The notes: generated from the letters alone by a model not told the origin. Positions 54,297 to 63,547 are shown, numbered from the stretch's first letter. The stretch: 64,000 nt of DNA from JBKQHQ01 sp052148715 (GCA_052148715.1 JBKQHQ010000259.1:62001-126000), one strand, 5' to 3'. Made by a program: numbers and translations.

Positions 54297-55013
54297 ATGA
54301 CCAAGACACGCAAAAAGTCGCAAGAGTCAAAGGCGAAAGCCGCTGACCCGCGCAAAGCCGAAATAGCCCCAGGCCCGCGATCCTTACCGGCGCGAGCCGC
54401 GTCGGCTTCCGTTGCCGCTCCGCGTCAGGATGCGGTCGCCCGCCAGGCGGACGACGATCCGGTCATTGCCTTGGCGCTGCCGGGAGCCGAGCTCAGCCCG
54501 GCGATGGCGGCCTATTTCAACAAATGCGAGGAAAAGCTCGGCTTCGTGCCCAATGTGCTCAAGGCCTATGCGTTTGACATGGCGAAGCTCCAAGCCTTTG
54601 TCGGCATGTACAACGATTTGATGCTCGCGCCCTCCGGCCTGAGCAAGCTCGAGCGGGAGATGATCGCAGTTGCCGTGTCGGCGCAGAACCGCTGCTATTA
54701 TTGTCTCGTGGCGCACGGGGCCGCCGTCCGCCAGCTCTCCGGCGATCCCATCCAGGGTGAATGGATGGTGACGAATTACCGCGCTGGGCGCTTGAGCAAA
54801 CGGCACCGGGCCATGCTCGACTTCGCCGTGCAACTCACCGCGGAGCCGTGGACCGTCGAGGACGCCGATCGCGAAGCCTTGCGCCGCGTCGGTTTCTCCG
54901 ACCGCGATATCTGGGATATTGCGGCAGTCGCGGCGTTCTTCAACATGACCAACCGCCTCGCCTCGGCAACCGACATGCGGCCGAACGAGGTGTATCACCG
55001 GCAGGCGAGGTAG
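54297..55013 (+). CDS. AhpD-like / peroxidase-related CxxC protein
   Basis: A 238-residue protein with a basic, Ala/Pro-rich N-terminal 50 residues and an AhpD-fold domain (about 65-225) carrying Cys-133, Cys-136 and His-140 (NRCYYCLVAHG), the redox CxxCxxxH site of alkylhydroperoxidase-like proteins. These reduce peroxides or serve in related redox steps. The frame is open from 53787, but that part is antisense to GDH; the ATG at 54297 follows GTGAG weakly. It diverges from GDH across a 129-base gap. Confidence 0.85.
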   Translation: MTKTRKKSQESKAKAADPRKAEIAPGPRSLPARAASASVAAPRQDAVARQADDDPVIALALPGAELSPAMAAYFNKCEEKLGFVPNVLKAYAFDMAKLQAFVGMYNDLMLAPSGLSKLEREMIAVAVSAQNRCYYCLVAHGAAVRQLSGDPIQGEWMVTNYRAGRLSKRHRAMLDFAVQLTAEPWTVEDADREALRRVGFSDRDIWDIAAVAAFFNMTNRLASATDMRPNEVYHRQAR

Positions 55014-55187
55014 GTGAGTCCTGCTTCGCGACGAACATCGGGCTCGTCCCGACCTTTGTCCATTTGGTGATTTCCCTTTGAGTGTCGTCTCGAAGCTGTT
55101 TGTCCGGTCGGAACGGATTGATTGGCTTTGCCGGCGCCGCATCGCTGGTGTTTGGATATTGCACGCGCGTCGATGCTACAAAGCCGC

Positions 55188-56933
55188 ATGCCGCCGCTGA
55201 GCCGCATTTTTCGCATTGCCTTCCTGGCGCTCGCTCTCGCGGCGCTGGTGTTGCCGCATGTCGAGGTGCTGTCCGGCGGCCGCGGGGCTGCTGCGGTCGC
55301 GCCGGCGCAACGCGTCACCGCGCCGCACGGCATCGTGGTGGCGCAGGAAGCCCGCGCCGCGCGCATCGGCATGGAGATCTTGGAGAAAGGCGGCAACGCG
55401 GTCGATGCCGCCGTCGCGGTCGGCTTTGCGATGGCGGTGACCTATCCGCGCGCCGGCAATATCGGCGGCGGCGGCTTCATGCTCATCCATCGTGCCGATC
55501 GCAATGAGGACGTGGCCATCGACTATCGCGAGACGGCGCCGGCAGCGACCACGCGCGCGACCTTTCTCGATCAGAACGGGAATGCGGACCCGGCCAAATC
55601 GCGCAACTCAGCGCTCGGCATCGGCGTTCCCGGAACCGTCGCCGGCCTCGCCTTGGCTCAGCAAAAATTTGGCTCGGGCCGGTTTTCGCTCGCCGATCTC
55701 ATCGCGCCGGCAATCGAGCTCGCGCGCATCGGCATCCCGGTCGAGGACGATATCGCCGATTCGCTACCTTCGGCGGCCGCGCGGTTTGCCCGCTGGCCGG
55801 CCGCGGCCAAGATCTTTCTCAGGGGCGACGGCGCTCCGCTCGGTTCCGGCGATCGTCTGGTGCAGAGCGATCTCGCGGCGACGCTTGCGAGCATCGCCCG
55901 TGACGGACCAAGCGCCTTCTACGACGGCCCGATTGCCGACAAGATCGCTGCCGCAATCGCCGCCAATGGTGGCCTGATGACGCGCGAGGATCTAAAAAAC
56001 TATCATGCCGTCGAGCGCGCGCCGGCGCGCGGCACCTATCGCGGATACGACATCGTATCGATGCCGCCGCCGTCTTCCGGCGGCGTTATCCTGATCGAGA
56101 TGCTGAATATGCTCGAAGGCTATGATCTGCGCGGGCTCGGCGCGCAAAGCCCGCCCGCGCTGCATCTGATGATCGAGGCGATGCAACGCGCCTATGCGGA
56201 CCGTGCGATGTTTCTCGGCGATCCCGACGTGGTGGCGGTGCCGGTCAAGAATTTGATCTCGAAGCGATATGCCGCGGCCTTGCGCGCGGGCATCGATCCG
56301 GACCGGGCGCGTCCGTCGCAGGATATCAGGCCGGGCGAGCCGCCGTTTCCCGAAGGCGACAACACCACGCACTATTCCGTCGTCGACCGCTTCGGCAATG
56401 CGGTCAGCAATACCTACACGCTCAATTTCAGCTACGGCGTCGGCATGGTCGCGGAAGGGACCGGCATCTTGCTCAACAATGAGCTCGATGATTTTGCCGC
56501 CAAGCCCGACGCGCCCAACGCCTACGGCCTTGTCGGCTACGAGGCCAACGCCCCGGGCTCCGGCAAGCGGCCGCTGTCGTCGATGACGCCGACGATCGTG
56601 CTTAAGGACGGCAAACCGTTTCTCGTGACCGGCTCACCGGGCGGCAGCCGCATCATCACCACGGTGCTGCAAGTGATCGCCAACGTCATCGATTTCGACA
56701 TGACCATCACGGACGCCGTGACGGCGCCCCGGCTGCATCACCAATGGCTGCCGGATATCGTCTACGCCGAGCGCGGATTCCCACCGCAGACCATTACGGC
56801 GCTCGAAGCGCGCGGCCACAAGGTATCCGTCGGCCCGCCGGGGACTTCAGCCAATTCGATCGCGCTCACACCCAGCGGCCTCGTCGGGGCTGCCGACCCG
56901 CGCACGCGCGGCGCGCTCGCGGCGGGATATTGA
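55188..56933 (+). CDS. ggt: Gamma-glutamyltransferase
   Basis: A 581-residue Ntn-hydrolase precursor exported to the periplasm (hydrophobic N-terminus about 8-24). It is cleaved before Thr-393 in GDNTTHYSVVD to give large and small subunits; that Thr is the nucleophile. GSPGGSRIITT and NNELDDFAAKP are family motifs. The enzyme hydrolyses glutathione and transfers gamma-glutamyl groups. ATGs at 55122, 55173 and 55188 are in frame; 55188 gives the most normal signal peptide, but no clear ribosome-binding site decides. Confidence 0.93.
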   Translation: MPPLSRIFRIAFLALALAALVLPHVEVLSGGRGAAAVAPAQRVTAPHGIVVAQEARAARIGMEILEKGGNAVDAAVAVGFAMAVTYPRAGNIGGGGFMLIHRADRNEDVAIDYRETAPAATTRATFLDQNGNADPAKSRNSALGIGVPGTVAGLALAQQKFGSGRFSLADLIAPAIELARIGIPVEDDIADSLPSAAARFARWPAAAKIFLRGDGAPLGSGDRLVQSDLAATLASIARDGPSAFYDGPIADKIAAAIAANGGLMTREDLKNYHAVERAPARGTYRGYDIVSMPPPSSGGVILIEMLNMLEGYDLRGLGAQSPPALHLMIEAMQRAYADRAMFLGDPDVVAVPVKNLISKRYAAALRAGIDPDRARPSQDIRPGEPPFPEGDNTTHYSVVDRFGNAVSNTYTLNFSYGVGMVAEGTGILLNNELDDFAAKPDAPNAYGLVGYEANAPGSGKRPLSSMTPTIVLKDGKPFLVTGSPGGSRIITTVLQVIANVIDFDMTITDAVTAPRLHHQWLPDIVYAERGFPPQTITALEARGHKVSVGPPGTSANSIALTPSGLVGAADPRTRGALAAGY

Positions 56934-56970
56934 TCGAGGCGTCCAGCCGTAGTTCTGCTGAGCGGCGTTG

Positions 56971-58878
56971 CTACCCCGCCTCCACGACCTTCACGCGGAA
57001 CAGTCGCGTCCAGCCCTCAAGATCCTGCAGCATCAGCACAGCGACCGCGGCGGCCTCTGCGCCGAGATCCTGGGAGGCCAGGGGATGGGTCAGGTTGAGC
57101 CGCTCCAGCCGCGCCTTTGCGCGTTGCAGCTCGGTCTCCATGTGGCGCGACTGCTCGGCCAACAACTCAAGTTCAGCGTAGGCGCGGATGCCGAAAAAGG
57201 CCGCGGAGACGCCAGGGAGGACCGTAGCTAGCAGACCGAAAAACTGCGCCGTCCTGTGCCAATCGTGCACTGTCGCCGTGAACTTGAGGACAACACACAC
57301 GAGCACCGCGGCAAATGACCAGGCGCCGAGCTTTACGAAGGTCTCGCTGGCTTGGCGGTCCCTTTCGCCTCGATCCTTGTGGTAGGTCAGCTGCTCTTCA
57401 ATAAGGTCATCCAGCACGTGCTTAGAGGCCGCTTGCGGCAGGCTTGCCCTCAGTTCACCCTGCTCCGCGGGCGCCGCGCGCTGGAATGCCGCGAACAGCC
57501 AGGCCACCCAAGCGGGGCGGTCGGCCGCCGCGATCCGTTGCACGGCGCCGATCGAGAGCGCCCAACCGAGCGAAGCGAGCACTTGCTGCTTGCGGCACAG
57601 CTCGGCCAACAGGCGGTATTCGATGGACCGCTCGTGCCAGTCGAGCCGCAACACTAAGCCAACGAGCACAACGATCGCGATCAGCGTCACCGCCTCCACG
57701 ACCACCACCGTCAAGGTCAAGACATCAGGTGCGCGAACGATGCCCAAAAATACCGCCAAAGCGCCCAGCAGCAAGGCCGCGGTGCCAAGGGCGAAGACCC
57801 ACACATAGCTCGAGCGATAACGGGCCGCGTAATCGTTGGCGCGAGCGTCGGCGGGTTTGTATCGGTCGAACCAATAAGCGGCCGCCGGGTCGTCCGGTCG
57901 GCCGGGCTCCCGTCGGTTTGATTCTTGTTGGCTCGACTTGACGGAGCGGGATGCCCATCGCATGAGCGTGCCGTAGGCGCGCCAGATGCGCCAGTCCGCC
58001 AAGGGCTTTTCATTGAAGTAATCGGCCTCGGGCGAGACGTTGCCCATCCCCAACCGAGCCACGATCGCCACGTAGCTATGGCGCTCGCGCGGGACCGGCT
58101 CGGGAGGTAGAATTAGCTGTTTCAGGTAGGCCTGCAGTTTCGCTGCCGATGGTTCGGCGGGCGACGGCGGATCACGCAGATCCAGGATGTCGGCGATCCA
58201 GGTCGGGTCACGGTTCTCGGTCGCGTGGATCCACCACACCGGAACGCTGATATTGGCGGCATAGCGGACGATGTCGGCGGTGCCGCCGCGACTGCTGCCC
58301 GGCTCGCCGTCCCAAATCGCGAGCAAGAGATCGCAGCGGCGAACTACGAAGCGGCCGACGGCTTCGTAGGCACGGTTTTTCTCCGGCCCGTGGTCGCCGT
58401 CGAGTGAAAGCCAGGCGTCGCCGGCACGGGCGAGCAGGTCGCGGAACTGCGCCAGATCCTCGGCAGCCGACAGGACCGGTTCCTCGGGCGACTCGGCGCC
58501 GACAAAATCTTTCTCATATTCGCCTTGCCGAAAAGGCATCGCCACATTGAGCGCATAGCCGAGCTTGAGCGCCTCCTCCGCCGCCAGCCGGTCGGAGCCG
58601 CGGGCGAGCGGAGAGATGAGGCGCAGCACCGGCTTACGCTTCGGGTCATCGCCGAGAGCGTACGAGCGGCCGACGGCGGGCTCCGCCGCGAGGTGCCACA
58701 TATCCTGCTGCGCCTGCGCGAGGACGGCGCGCACTTTCTCGCGCAGGCGATCGCTGTCCGTTGCGCGGAGGCTTCGTGCACCGGTAATCCCGATCCGCAG
58801 CGCGAGCGCCGGACGGGCCGGGTGGTTGGACGCATCAGTGCTGGGGATCATTGGCGGTGTCGGTTGCAGAAGCGGCAT
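56971..58878 (-). CDS. SLOG-SLATT domain membrane protein, predicted nucleotide-linked defence effector
   Basis: A 635-residue protein. Residues 25-220 look like a SLOG (DprA/LOG-type Rossmann) sensor: GITGARSL (30-37), SPLARGSDRLAAEEAL (89-104) and SSRGGTADIV (195-204). After a charged linker come two membrane segments (357-381, 385-410) followed by SIEYRLLAELCRKQQ, the pattern of SLATT 2TM effectors, then a second membrane pair (about 510-565) and a coiled tail. Such fusions are predicted to sense a nucleotide and then disrupt the membrane in phage defence; that is prediction from published domain analysis. The preceding TTG codon at 58881 is an alternative start. Confidence 0.68.
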   Translation of the reverse strand: MPLLQPTPPMIPSTDASNHPARPALALRIGITGARSLRATDSDRLREKVRAVLAQAQQDMWHLAAEPAVGRSYALGDDPKRKPVLRLISPLARGSDRLAAEEALKLGYALNVAMPFRQGEYEKDFVGAESPEEPVLSAAEDLAQFRDLLARAGDAWLSLDGDHGPEKNRAYEAVGRFVVRRCDLLLAIWDGEPGSSRGGTADIVRYAANISVPVWWIHATENRDPTWIADILDLRDPPSPAEPSAAKLQAYLKQLILPPEPVPRERHSYVAIVARLGMGNVSPEADYFNEKPLADWRIWRAYGTLMRWASRSVKSSQQESNRREPGRPDDPAAAYWFDRYKPADARANDYAARYRSSYVWVFALGTAALLLGALAVFLGIVRAPDVLTLTVVVVEAVTLIAIVVLVGLVLRLDWHERSIEYRLLAELCRKQQVLASLGWALSIGAVQRIAAADRPAWVAWLFAAFQRAAPAEQGELRASLPQAASKHVLDDLIEEQLTYHKDRGERDRQASETFVKLGAWSFAAVLVCVVLKFTATVHDWHRTAQFFGLLATVLPGVSAAFFGIRAYAELELLAEQSRHMETELQRAKARLERLNLTHPLASQDLGAEAAAVAVLMLQDLEGWTRLFRVKVVEAG

Positions 58879-58881
58879 CAA

Positions 58882-59153
58882 GCCACATCATAGCAACGTC
58901 GGGGTCGTCCGTGACAATCTCTTGAGGACTTCCACCGTTGCGGTCGTAGGCGCGGGCCTGACGACGAACATCCGTTCAGAATTAATGATCCCTAAGCCAT
59001 AATCCGAAACAAATTTGATAGGATACAGCCTCCTACGGCATCAGATGCGCGCCCGCAGGCTGAAGCAGCGCAGACTGCAGACTTAGGGTCCACCGAAACC
59101 GTGGCCCAACGAATCTCGGGCTGACGATCAGTAATCAGCAATTCGACGCCAAT
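58882..59153. other. 270-base gap upstream of the SLOG-SLATT gene
   Basis: No convincing frame, repeat or RNA was seen. It should hold the promoter of the SLOG-SLATT gene. The part around 58975-59015 is more A+T-rich than its surroundings. Confidence 0.4.
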
Positions 59154-59348
59154 TCAGGTGCGCGAGCCGCGGCGCTTGGTGGAGGGCGGTTGGCCCGAAC
59201 GGAGCGGCCCGCGCTTGCGCATCTCGCCGATGCGGATTGACGCTGTCGTATGCGGCAGGAACGCCTCGGCTACGGCGGTGGTGCCGCCGATCTCGATCCG
59301 CCGTTCTTGCGCCGGTTTGGCCAGGACGTTGATTGGATGACGGGACAT
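59154..59348 (-). CDS. Possible small protein downstream of tRNA-Gly
   Basis: An open frame of 64 residues starting MSRHPINVLAKPAQERRIEI and ending in a Lys/Arg-rich tail. It lies 30 bases after the tRNA-Gly 3' end on the same strand. No ribosome-binding site or family supports it strongly, though the N-terminal half has normal protein composition. Confidence 0.35.
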   Translation of the reverse strand: MSRHPINVLAKPAQERRIEIGGTTAVAEAFLPHTTASIRIGEMRKRGPLRSGQPPSTKRRGSRT

Positions 59349-59378
59349 GGGCGCGTCCGATTTGATCACGACATAGAA

Positions 59379-59453
59379 TGGAGCGGGCGAAGGGATTCGA
59401 ACCCTCGACCCCAACCTTGGCAAGGTTGTGCTCTACCCCTGAGCTACACCCGC
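59379..59453 (-). tRNA. tRNA-Gly(GCC)
   Basis: Reading the minus strand: acceptor GCGGGTG pairs with CGCCCGC (one T-G pair), D-arm GCTC/GAGC, anticodon loop with GCC (CTTGCCAAG), T-arm GAGGG-TTCGAAT-CCCTT and an encoded CCA. It reads GGC/GGU glycine codons. Confidence 0.97.
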
Positions 59454-59648
59454 ATTAAGGGGAAAGAAGGCAGCGTTGAGCCGCCGCCGCATTTCTATGC
59501 CAAAAGCCGGCGCTCTTTGCAACAGCGCGCGAACGGGCGCAGAACAGGGCGCCTTAGTTCGTTGTTTTCGCGCCGCTCGCCGATGGTTGGACCCGCGAAG
59601 GCGGCGGGATCGACTTGTTCCCGCCATGGGAACGTGCTACATGACTCC

Positions 59649-59951
59649 ATGCGTGTCATCGCTCGAGGCGTCCTGATGGCATTCGAGGCTGAACCCCCTG
59701 AAGCGAAGGTTTCGCTCGAACGGTGGTACAGATTGGCCAAAGCCGCGCATTGGGCATCGATGGATGACGTTCGAAGTGCCGCTCCGAAGGTCAAGGTGCT
59801 GAACCGCGAGCGTGCCAAGTTCGAGGTTGCGGGCGGCAATTATCGCCTTGTGGTCGCGTTCGATTTTCGTCGGCAAATCGCCTTCGTGAAATTCATCGGC
59901 ACCCACGCTGCGTACGACGCTATCGATGCTCTGACCGTATCTCAATTCTGA
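59649..59951 (+). CDS. higB: HigB-type toxin (mRNA interferase)
   Basis: A 100-residue RelE/HigB-superfamily protein: MRVIARGVLMAF, ERWYRLAKAAHW, NRERAKFEVAGGNYRLVVAFDF and FVKFIGTHAAYDAID. The C-terminal FIGTHAxYD motif is typical of HigB-like toxins that cut mRNA on the ribosome. The start is fixed by homology to the family N-terminus; upstream frame is ignored. It shares one base with the antitoxin start (TGATG). Toxin-first order is normal for higBA. Confidence 0.85.
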   Translation: MRVIARGVLMAFEAEPPEAKVSLERWYRLAKAAHWASMDDVRSAAPKVKVLNRERAKFEVAGGNYRLVVAFDFRRQIAFVKFIGTHAAYDAIDALTVSQF

Positions 59952-60346
59952 TGAGGGTCATCATGGACATTCGACCCATCCGCACCGAAGCGGATCACCG
60001 CGCAGCGCTCGCCGAGATTGAGGCCTGCTGGGGCGCGCCGGAGGGCACGGACGAGGGTGATAGGCTTGATGTGCTTGTCGCCCTTGTCGAGAGCTATGAG
60101 ACGAGGCGGTGGCCGATCGAGAGCGATGCGAGATTTGATCCGATCGACGTGCTCCACTACGCGCTCGATGAGCTCGGGCACACACAGACTGAGCTCGCCG
60201 AGCTCTTGGGCTCGCGCTCACGTGCATCTGAGATCCTCTCGCGCCGGCGCGCGCTCACGGTCGAAATGATCCACAAGATCGGCGAAGCGTGGAAAATCCC
60301 AGCCGACCTTCTCGTCCGGCCATACAAGGTCGAAAAGGCGGCGTAA
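59951..60346 (+). CDS. higA: HigA-type antitoxin with HTH (COG5499)
   Basis: A 131-residue antitoxin. The first part (about 4-60) has MDIRPIRTEADHRAALAEIE, and the C-terminal half an XRE-type helix-turn-helix (LGHTQTELAELLGSRSRASEIL, key part TQTELAELLGSRSRASE) that would bind its own promoter and repress the operon. It neutralises the HigB-like toxin of the overlapping gene. ATG at 59951 (TGATG overlap) or 59963 may be used. Confidence 0.88.
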   Translation: MRVIMDIRPIRTEADHRAALAEIEACWGAPEGTDEGDRLDVLVALVESYETRRWPIESDARFDPIDVLHYALDELGHTQTELAELLGSRSRASEILSRRRALTVEMIHKIGEAWKIPADLLVRPYKVEKAA

Positions 60347-60370
60347 GCGTGGACCCGACCACCGCTTGCC

Positions 60371-60883
60371 ATGCCCGCAACCCCCGAAGACTTGTTCCGC
60401 TTCCTCGATGGCTTGGGCATTGTGCATCGCACAGTGCGGCATCCGCCGCTGTTCACGGTCGAGGAATCGCGCACCCGGCGCGGCGAGATTCCTGGCGGCC
60501 ACACCAAGAACCTGTTTCTCAAGGACAAGAAAGACGCGCTCTACCTCGTGGTGGCGCTCGAGGAGGCAGTCATCGAGCTCAAGGCTCTGCACCGAACCTT
60601 GGGTGTGACCGGGCGGTTCTCATTCGCCGCCGCCGAGGTGATGCGGGCGGTGCTCGGGGTCGAGCCGGGAGCGGTCACCCCCTTCGCCACGATCAACGAT
60701 GCGGAACGGCGGGTCAGCGTCGTGCTCGACGCCGCGATGATGGGGCACGCGACCCTGAATTACCATCCGCTCGTCAATACGATGACGACCTCGATTGGGC
60801 GGAGCGACTTGATCAAGTTCCTGGAGGCGACCGGCCATCCGCCGCGGGTCGTCCCGGTGGGCTTGACGGATGTCGTCCCATAG
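60371..60883 (+). CDS. YbaK/ProXp-type aminoacyl-tRNA deacylase
   Basis: A 170-residue YbaK/EbsC-fold editing enzyme of the PrdX/ProXp-ala type, which removes alanine wrongly attached to tRNA-Pro. Features: HRTVRHPPLFTVEESR, PGGHTKNLFLKDKK (with the catalytic Lys region KN and KDKK) and the late GHATLNYHPLVNTMTTSIG. It acts in the cytoplasm as a free-standing deacylase. It is 24 bases after higA but functionally separate; it starts the core tail that continues to the window end. Confidence 0.9.
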   Translation: MPATPEDLFRFLDGLGIVHRTVRHPPLFTVEESRTRRGEIPGGHTKNLFLKDKKDALYLVVALEEAVIELKALHRTLGVTGRFSFAAAEVMRAVLGVEPGAVTPFATINDAERRVSVVLDAAMMGHATLNYHPLVNTMTTSIGRSDLIKFLEATGHPPRVVPVGLTDVVP

Positions 60884-60975
60884 ACGATTGCATTCGCTCG
60901 CGACATGACCATTTAATCAGCACAATCGATAGTTTCGCCCGAAGTGGGCGGCCAGGGCAGCAAGGGTTCCGATAG

Positions 60976-61881
60976 ATGTTGCAGCAGGGCGCGACGGCGA
61001 CGGCGGCCACGGACGATGCCGTCAAGGACACGACGACGAAGACCTTCGTCAAGGACGTTTTGGAAGAATCGCGCCGGCAGCCGGTTCTGGTGGATTTTTG
61101 GGCGCCCTGGTGCGGCCCTTGCCGCCAGCTCACGCCGGTCCTCGAGAAGGTGGTCCGCGCCGCCAAGGGCAAGGTGAAGCTCGTCAAGATGAATATCGAC
61201 GACCACCCCTCGGTCGCCGGGCAACTCGGAATCCAGTCCATTCCGGCAGTGATTGCCTTCGTCAATGGCCAGCCGGCCGACGGCTTCATGGGTGCCATTC
61301 CGGAAGGCCAGATTGTCGCTTTCCTCGAACGGCTGACCAAGGACAAGATCGGCGACGAGACCAAGGACCTGCTCAAGGCTGCCGATGCGGCCCTGGTCGA
61401 CGGCGATCCGGCGGGTGCGGCGGAGCTTTACGCGCAGCTTCTGGCGGAGGACTCCACCAACATGCATGCGCTCGGCGGGCTCGCCCGCTGCTATATCGAG
61501 ACCGGCGCGATCGAGCAGGCGAAACAGACGCTGGCCATGGTGCCCGAGGCCAAGCGCAACGAGGCACCCGTGGCCGCCGCGCGCGCCGCGCTCGAGCTCG
61601 CAGAGCAGGCAAAGTCGCTCGGGCCGATCGCCGAGCTTGAGCAGAAGGTCAGCGCAAATCCGCTCGACCATCAGGCTCGGTTCGACCTGGCGCTAGCGCT
61701 GAACGGCAAAGGGCGCCGCCTGGAAGCCCTCGATCACCTGATCGAAATCGTCCGGCGTGACCGCAAATGGAATGACGACGGCGCCCGCAAGCAGCTTGTG
61801 CAGCTCTTCGATGCCTGGGGGCCGACCGACGAGGCCACCCTCGCGGGGCGCAAACGGCTGTCGTCGATTCTGTTCGCGTGA
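60976..61881 (+). CDS. CnoX/YbbN-like thioredoxin with TPR tail
   Basis: A 301-residue protein: thioredoxin domain (about 20-125) with active site WCGPC (Cys-46, Cys-49), cis-Pro in QSIPAVIAF, and a TPR-like helical C-terminal half (130-301). The architecture is that of YbbN/CnoX, a holdase chaperone that also guards cysteines and passes clients to GroEL. Unlike E. coli YbbN, which has SxxC, the two active-site cysteines are intact, so thiol-disulfide activity is expected. Confidence 0.92.
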   Translation: MLQQGATATAATDDAVKDTTTKTFVKDVLEESRRQPVLVDFWAPWCGPCRQLTPVLEKVVRAAKGKVKLVKMNIDDHPSVAGQLGIQSIPAVIAFVNGQPADGFMGAIPEGQIVAFLERLTKDKIGDETKDLLKAADAALVDGDPAGAAELYAQLLAEDSTNMHALGGLARCYIETGAIEQAKQTLAMVPEAKRNEAPVAAARAALELAEQAKSLGPIAELEQKVSANPLDHQARFDLALALNGKGRRLEALDHLIEIVRRDRKWNDDGARKQLVQLFDAWGPTDEATLAGRKRLSSILFA

Positions 61882-61923
61882 GGTGATTCGCTCATCCGCC
61901 GCCGGCGGACCGGGAGAGCGACG

Positions 61924-62598
61924 ATGCCGATGAACGCGGAATATCGTGGCCCGGGCGACCTGCCCGCGGTCATCCCCGTGTTTCCGTTGCCCGGCGCCTT
62001 GCTGCTGCCGCGCGGGCAGATGCCGCTCAATATTTTCGAGCCGCGCTACTTGGCCATGATCGATGATGCGCTGCGCGCCGATCACCGCTTGATCGGCATG
62101 ATCCAGCCGGACATCGCCCATCCGGGGCGCGAGGACAGACCCAATCTGTTCAAGATCGGATGCGTCGGCCGCATCACCCAGTTGGCCGAGACCGGCGACG
62201 GCCGTTACCTCGTCCAGCTCACCGGGATTGTCCGCTTCCGCGTCGAGGAGGAGCTTAGGGTCGCGACCCTCTATCGCCAGTGCCGCGTGACCTATGCGCC
62301 CTACGCAGACGACTTCGTCGCGCGCAAGGGAGAGGACGCGGTTGATCGGCCGACCCTGTTGCGGGCGTTGTCGGAGTTTCTCAGCGCCAACGACCTGAAG
62401 GCCGACTGGGAAGGCATCGAGAATGCTCCGAACGAGGCCCTGGTCAATGCGCTGGCGATGATGTCTCCCTACGGAGCGGCCGAGAAGCAGGCTTTGCTGG
62501 AGGCGCCCGACCTCAAGACCAGAGCCGAGATTCTCGTCGCGGTCACCGAAATCGAGCTCGCGAAGAGCCGCACGTCGGGCGAAACGTCGCTGCAGTGA
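61924..62598 (+). CDS. LON substrate-binding-domain protein
   Basis: A 224-residue protein consisting of the Lon N-terminal domain only: IPVFPLPGALLLPRGQMPLNIFEPRYLAMIDDAL (key parts PVFPLPGALLLP and IFEPRYLAM) and IGCVGRITQLAETGDGRYLVQLTG. It has no AAA or protease part. The role is unknown, perhaps a substrate adaptor. It regularly follows the CnoX-like gene in Rhizobiales and overlaps the next frame by GTGA. Confidence 0.9.
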   Translation: MPMNAEYRGPGDLPAVIPVFPLPGALLLPRGQMPLNIFEPRYLAMIDDALRADHRLIGMIQPDIAHPGREDRPNLFKIGCVGRITQLAETGDGRYLVQLTGIVRFRVEEELRVATLYRQCRVTYAPYADDFVARKGEDAVDRPTLLRALSEFLSANDLKADWEGIENAPNEALVNALAMMSPYGAAEKQALLEAPDLKTRAEILVAVTEIELAKSRTSGETSLQ

Positions 62599-62648
62599 GG
62601 CAGTCCGGCGTGCTATACAGCGGCGACACCCCAGCAGCGGAATCCGTC

Positions 62649-62840
62649 ATGACCTCCGAGCCCCCGGCCAACAGCATCGATCCAAAACTTTTGGAAATCC
62701 TCGTCTGCCCGCTGAGCAAAGGGCCGTTGGAATACGACGCCGTCAAGCAGGAGCTGATCTCGCGCTCCGCCAAGCTTGCCTATCCGATCCGCGACGGCAT
62801 TCCGATCATGCTGCCCGAGGAAGCGCGCCGATTGGATTGA
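62649..62840 (+). CDS. Trm112/YcaR-family (UPF0434) protein
   Basis: A 63-residue protein with IDPKLLEILVCPLSKGPLEY and LAYPIRDGIPIMLPEEAR, the pattern of UPF0434/Trm112-like small proteins, which activate methyltransferases in other organisms. Only one Cys of the usual zinc-ribbon set is kept. A GTG at 62595 overlaps the LON gene stop and would add 18 residues; the ATG at 62649 gives the standard family start. Confidence 0.88.
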   Translation: MTSEPPANSIDPKLLEILVCPLSKGPLEYDAVKQELISRSAKLAYPIRDGIPIMLPEEARRLD

Positions 62841-62916
62841 GCGTACGTGCTCGTCGCCAGGCCTTGTCCGAACGCGCGGACAAAACCAATGAAGATCGCT
62901 CTCACGGAGAAGTTCG

Positions 62917-63543
62917 ATGTTAAAGGTCTGGGGCCGCAAGACGTCTTCGAACGTGCAGAAGGTCATGTGGGCGATAGGCGAGCTCAAGCTTCCGCACGAA
63001 CGCATCGATGTCGGTGGTCCGTTCGGCAAGAACAAAGAGCCGGCCTACCTGGCGATGAACCCGAACGGGCTCGTCCCGACTCTCGAGGAGGAGGACGGGT
63101 TCCTGCTTTGGGAGTCGAATTCGATCGTGCGCTATCTCGCCGGCAAGCATGGCGCCGGAATGCTCGAGCCGGCCGACGCGCGAACGCGGGCACGCGCCAG
63201 CCAATGGATGGACTGGCAATTGACCGTTGTCGCCCCGGCGATCCATGACACTTTCTGGGGCCTCATCCGCACGCCGCCGGAAAAACGCGATCACGCGGCC
63301 ATCAAGGCTTCGCAGACGAAGACCGGCGAGGTGATGCAGATGTTCGACGCGCATCTCGGCAAGCACCGATATGCGGCCGGGGACGCGTTCTCGATCGGCG
63401 ATATTCCAATCGGCATTATGGCGCGTCGCTTTCGCGACTTGGTCCCCGACCGCCCGCCGCTCCCCAATTTCGAGCGCTGGTACGCCGAGATCGCGCAACG
63501 CGAGCCGTTCCGCACCCACGTGTCGGGGATTCCGCTGACGTGA
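62917..63543 (+). CDS. Glutathione S-transferase family protein
   Basis: A 208-residue GST: N-domain with VWGRKTSSNVQKVMWAIGEL (Ser in SSN as probable glutathione-activating residue), MNPNGLVPTLEEEDG and WESNSIVRYLA; helical C-domain with ASQWMDWQLTVVAP and FSIGDIPIG. This beta/theta-like GstB type conjugates or reduces small electrophiles. It shares the N-domain pattern of the GST at 14641 but is a distinct paralogue. It ends five bases before the convergent UbiH-family gene. Confidence 0.92.
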   Translation: MLKVWGRKTSSNVQKVMWAIGELKLPHERIDVGGPFGKNKEPAYLAMNPNGLVPTLEEEDGFLLWESNSIVRYLAGKHGAGMLEPADARTRARASQWMDWQLTVVAPAIHDTFWGLIRTPPEKRDHAAIKASQTKTGEVMQMFDAHLGKHRYAAGDAFSIGDIPIGIMARRFRDLVPDRPPLPNFERWYAEIAQREPFRTHVSGIPLT

Positions 63544-63547
63544 CAGG

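Noticed and set aside
59379..60346. tRNA-Gly as the integration site of the HigBA/SLOG-SLATT islet
   Set aside because: No second copy of the tRNA-Gly 3' end and no integrase were found nearby.
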